Below, one piece after another: positions 4,697-6,778 of a stretch of 6,778 nt of DNA (positions are counted from its first letter, which is position 1; each line of letters begins with the position of its first letter). The notes beneath the pieces are model-generated. The model saw only the letters and a program-made list of their open reading frames with translations. It ran no database searches and was not told the origin of the DNA. The DNA is from an uncultured Cellvibrio sp. (GTDB lineage: Bacteria; Pseudomonadota; Gammaproteobacteria; Pseudomonadales; Cellvibrionaceae), in contig CAMLRJ010000190.1 in assembly GCA_946482345.1 (NCBI GenBank), positions 1 to 6,778 of the forward strand, given 5' to 3'. The position numbers and the translations under genes were made by a program.

Positions 4697-6778
4697 ATGA
4701 AAAAAGTAAAATGTGGACGGTTTGCCAAAAATCTATTGTGTTTATCAGTGGCGTCTTTGTGTGGCACATTCAACCTGCCAGTACATGCCCAGGATAAACA
4801 AAAAGAAAGTGCAGACGTTGAAGAGTTAATGGTGACAGGTTTTCGTTCCAGTCTTTTTTCGGCGTTGGGCGAGAAGCGGGCCGACACAGGTGTGGTTGAC
4901 GTTATCAAAGCAGAAGATGTTGCGAAATTTCCGGATAACAATCTTGCTGAATCACTACAACGTGTTCCCGGTGTTGCGGTTGCTCGTGATGGCGGAGAAG
5001 GGCGCAGTATTTCTGTGCGTGGTTTGGGGCCGGATTATACGCGGGTGCGTTTGAATGGCCTTGAGGCGCAAACCGCTTCCAATGGTTTTGAAGGTATCAA
5101 TCGCACACGCGGTTTTGATTTTAATGTGTTTGCTTCCGAACTTTTTAATAGTTTGACCGTGCGTAAAACGCCATCAGCCGAAACGGAAGAGGGATCTTTG
5201 GGCGCAACAGTGGATTTACAAACGGCGCAACCTTTTGATAAAACCGGCCCGCAATTTACTGCATCAACCAAAATGGGTTACAACGATCTGAGTGAAGAAA
5301 CAGATCCGCGTTATGCATTGCTTGCTTCCAATACTTTTTTGGATGATACGCTCGGTGTTTTGTTTTCGATGGCCTATTCCGAATCCAATAAAATCAGTCA
5401 GGCGAGTCATAATCTGAATTGGGATCGCATGAGTGATAATGGTGGTTGGTGTGATCCCATGAATGCTGCCGGTGTCTGTTTTGGTGAAATGCCGGTGGGA
5501 ATTACTTACGATCAATTAAGATCAACCAGCATTTACCATCCACGTATTCCTCGCCTTGCACAATTCAGTGTGATGAATGAACGTTTGGGAATGACAACAT
5601 CATTGCAATGGCGCCCAACAGATGTCACAGAAGTTTCTTTGGATCTGCTTTATTCAAAACATGAAGGTTTGCGTCAGGAAAGTTTGTTGACACCTATAGG
5701 TATTTTTCGCGGCCAATCGCAACAGGGAAAACCGGAAACTATAGTGCGTGAAGCCGAAGTGCGTGGAAACGATTTGGTTTACGCCAGATTGGATAATGTT
5801 GACCTGCGTGCAGAAACCTCTATTTTTGATTTCAATACGGTTTTCCAACAAGTAGGCGTGACGGTCAAACATGATTTCAGTGATCGCGTGCGTGGTGAAT
5901 TTAAACTAGGTGCTTCTGATTCTGATTTCGATGAGCCAAGAGAAACCACAATACAAGTTGATCGTTTAAATACCGATGGATTTATTTACGACTTCCGCGA
6001 CAGCATGACTCGTCCACGAATTGTTTGGGGTTTTGATACCAACGATCCTGATAATTATTATTTTGGTCCTGCACAACCGGGTTTTGTCAGTGGTTCTACT
6101 GGCCCGGAAATTCGATTGCGCCCACAGGGTGTAGAAAATACATTTGAACAAGCGTCGTTTGATTTGGAGTTCGATGCAACAGATGTGTGGACTTTAAAAT
6201 CCGGTGTGAATTTGCGTGAATATTCTTTCGATTCCGATTCACTGCGAATGGCTAACGAGCGTAATGTTCCTTCACTACCCAGCGGCGTGACAGTTGCGGA
6301 TTTGGTTGTACCTTTTTCCGGCTTCGATGGTTTTGGTGTGCCGGCTGATACCGCGACTTCCTGGGTGGTACCGAGTGAAGCGGCGTTTATTGATATTTTT
6401 GATATTTATAGCAATACCGGCGTTTTTGAATTGCGTCGCGATCTTGCTTCTGCGCGCAGTAATATTTATTCAGTCGATGAAAAAAATACCGCCGCTTATG
6501 TGCAGGGCGATTTTAAATCGGAGTTGTTAGGTGTTCCTGTGCGTGGTGATATAGGTGTGCGTTTTGTGCGAACTGAACAGGACGCGGTAGGTTATGCAGA
6601 AGCGGGCGTGAATACTCAGCAGCTTTTTGTATCGCGTGATTATGATGATTGGTTACCTTCAATGAATCTCGCTGCCGATATCAGTGACGATGTGATATTG
6701 CGTGTGTCTGCATCCCGCGTCATGACGCGTCCACCTTTGTCCCAATTAACTCCGGGTGGTGCAGTGAATGTGTTTGGT
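4697..6778 (+). CDS. TonB-dependent outer-membrane receptor (5' part, continues past right edge)
   Basis: Outer-membrane beta-barrel that imports a scarce substrate using energy from TonB-ExbB-ExbD. 694 codons are visible without a stop; the last barrel strands lie beyond the window, and relatives usually have 850-1000 residues. A Sec signal peptide (basic KKVKCGRFAK, then a hydrophobic stretch) is probably cut after VHA (29-31). A TonB box sits at EELMVTG (42-48). The plug domain follows: VDVIKAEDVAKFPDNNLAES (67-86), QRVPGV (88-93), RDGGEG (97-102), SVRGLGPDYTRVRLNG (106-121), ending near EEGSLGATVDL (164-174). This plug matches the long Xanthomonas/Caulobacter-type receptor family. Two cysteines (C252, C261), probably in a surface loop, could form a disulfide. 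The end reached, ASRVMTRPPLSQL (about 676-688), is a conserved late-barrel motif of the family. The start has AAGG (4685-4688) eight bases upstream. Members often import oligosaccharides, but no neighbour here shows the substrate. Confidence 0.95.
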   Translation, partial: MKKVKCGRFAKNLLCLSVASLCGTFNLPVHAQDKQKESADVEELMVTGFRSSLFSALGEKRADTGVVDVIKAEDVAKFPDNNLAESLQRVPGVAVARDGGEGRSISVRGLGPDYTRVRLNGLEAQTASNGFEGINRTRGFDFNVFASELFNSLTVRKTPSAETEEGSLGATVDLQTAQPFDKTGPQFTASTKMGYNDLSEETDPRYALLASNTFLDDTLGVLFSMAYSESNKISQASHNLNWDRMSDNGGWCDPMNAAGVCFGEMPVGITYDQLRSTSIYHPRIPRLAQFSVMNERLGMTTSLQWRPTDVTEVSLDLLYSKHEGLRQESLLTPIGIFRGQSQQGKPETIVREAEVRGNDLVYARLDNVDLRAETSIFDFNTVFQQVGVTVKHDFSDRVRGEFKLGASDSDFDEPRETTIQVDRLNTDGFIYDFRDSMTRPRIVWGFDTNDPDNYYFGPAQPGFVSGSTGPEIRLRPQGVENTFEQASFDLEFDATDVWTLKSGVNLREYSFDSDSLRMANERNVPSLPSGVTVADLVVPFSGFDGFGVPADTATSWVVPSEAAFIDIFDIYSNTGVFELRRDLASARSNIYSVDEKNTAAYVQGDFKSELLGVPVRGDIGVRFVRTEQDAVGYAEAGVNTQQLFVSRDYDDWLPSMNLAADISDDVILRVSASRVMTRPPLSQLTPGGAVNVFG

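Noticed and set aside
4692..4765. Lipoprotein signal on the receptor (Cys at residue 22)
   Set aside because: ASLC does not fit a lipobox well, and the VHA site at 29-31 fits ordinary signal peptidase cleavage of an outer-membrane barrel.
4672..6151. Several minus-strand open frames opposite the receptor gene
   Set aside because: All are antisense to a long, well-supported receptor coding frame and have no recognisable domains.
6294..6530. 78-codon plus-strand frame inside the receptor gene
   Set aside because: Out-of-frame shadow of the receptor; its hydrophobic product reflects frame-shifted barrel codons.

Overview
The window looks like part of a Gram-negative gammaproteobacterial chromosome. 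The evidence is a TonB-dependent outer-membrane receptor of the long Xanthomonas/Caulobacter/Cellvibrio-type family and a qorB quinone reductase closely resembling the enterobacterial protein. Moderate GC and the receptor type would fit a Cellvibrio-like polysaccharide degrader, but that placement is inference.

Left part (1-2800, minus strand): a two-gene operon transcribed leftwards, hamA (nuclease, DUF1837 fold) followed 13 bases later by hamB (Ski2-like SF2 helicase). Together these are the Hachiman anti-phage defence system. hamB has its own Shine-Dalgarno and runs off the left edge, with 635 codons visible. The pair is visibly AT-richer than the rest: a hand count of 2221-2280 in hamA gives 15/60 G+C, against 30/60 for 3961-4020 in qorB. 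This suggests acquisition by transfer.

Divergent intergenic region (2801-3374): no gene. It holds a weak candidate hamA promoter, three short hairpins (one a REP-like CCCTGC/GCAGGG element), a decaying 19-base tandem repeat attached to that element, and an inverted repeat over a plausible qorB promoter that could be a redox-regulator operator.

Middle (3375-4247, plus strand): qorB, a complete NAD(P)H:quinone oxidoreductase of the NmrA-like atypical SDR type, followed by a GC-rich terminator hairpin. The HxlR-family regulator that often accompanies it is not in the window.

Right part (4248-6778): 449 noncoding bases rich in short inverted repeats, then a TonB-dependent receptor running off the right edge (694 codons visible). 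Its substrate cannot be read from the sequence.

The three units are probably separate in function: a defence module inserted beside housekeeping redox and nutrient-uptake genes. The defence system is a known type. The less explained signals are a perfect 13-bp hairpin inside hamA between its catalytic codons, the tandem decay of the REP-like element at the island edge, and the palindrome cluster upstream of the receptor.
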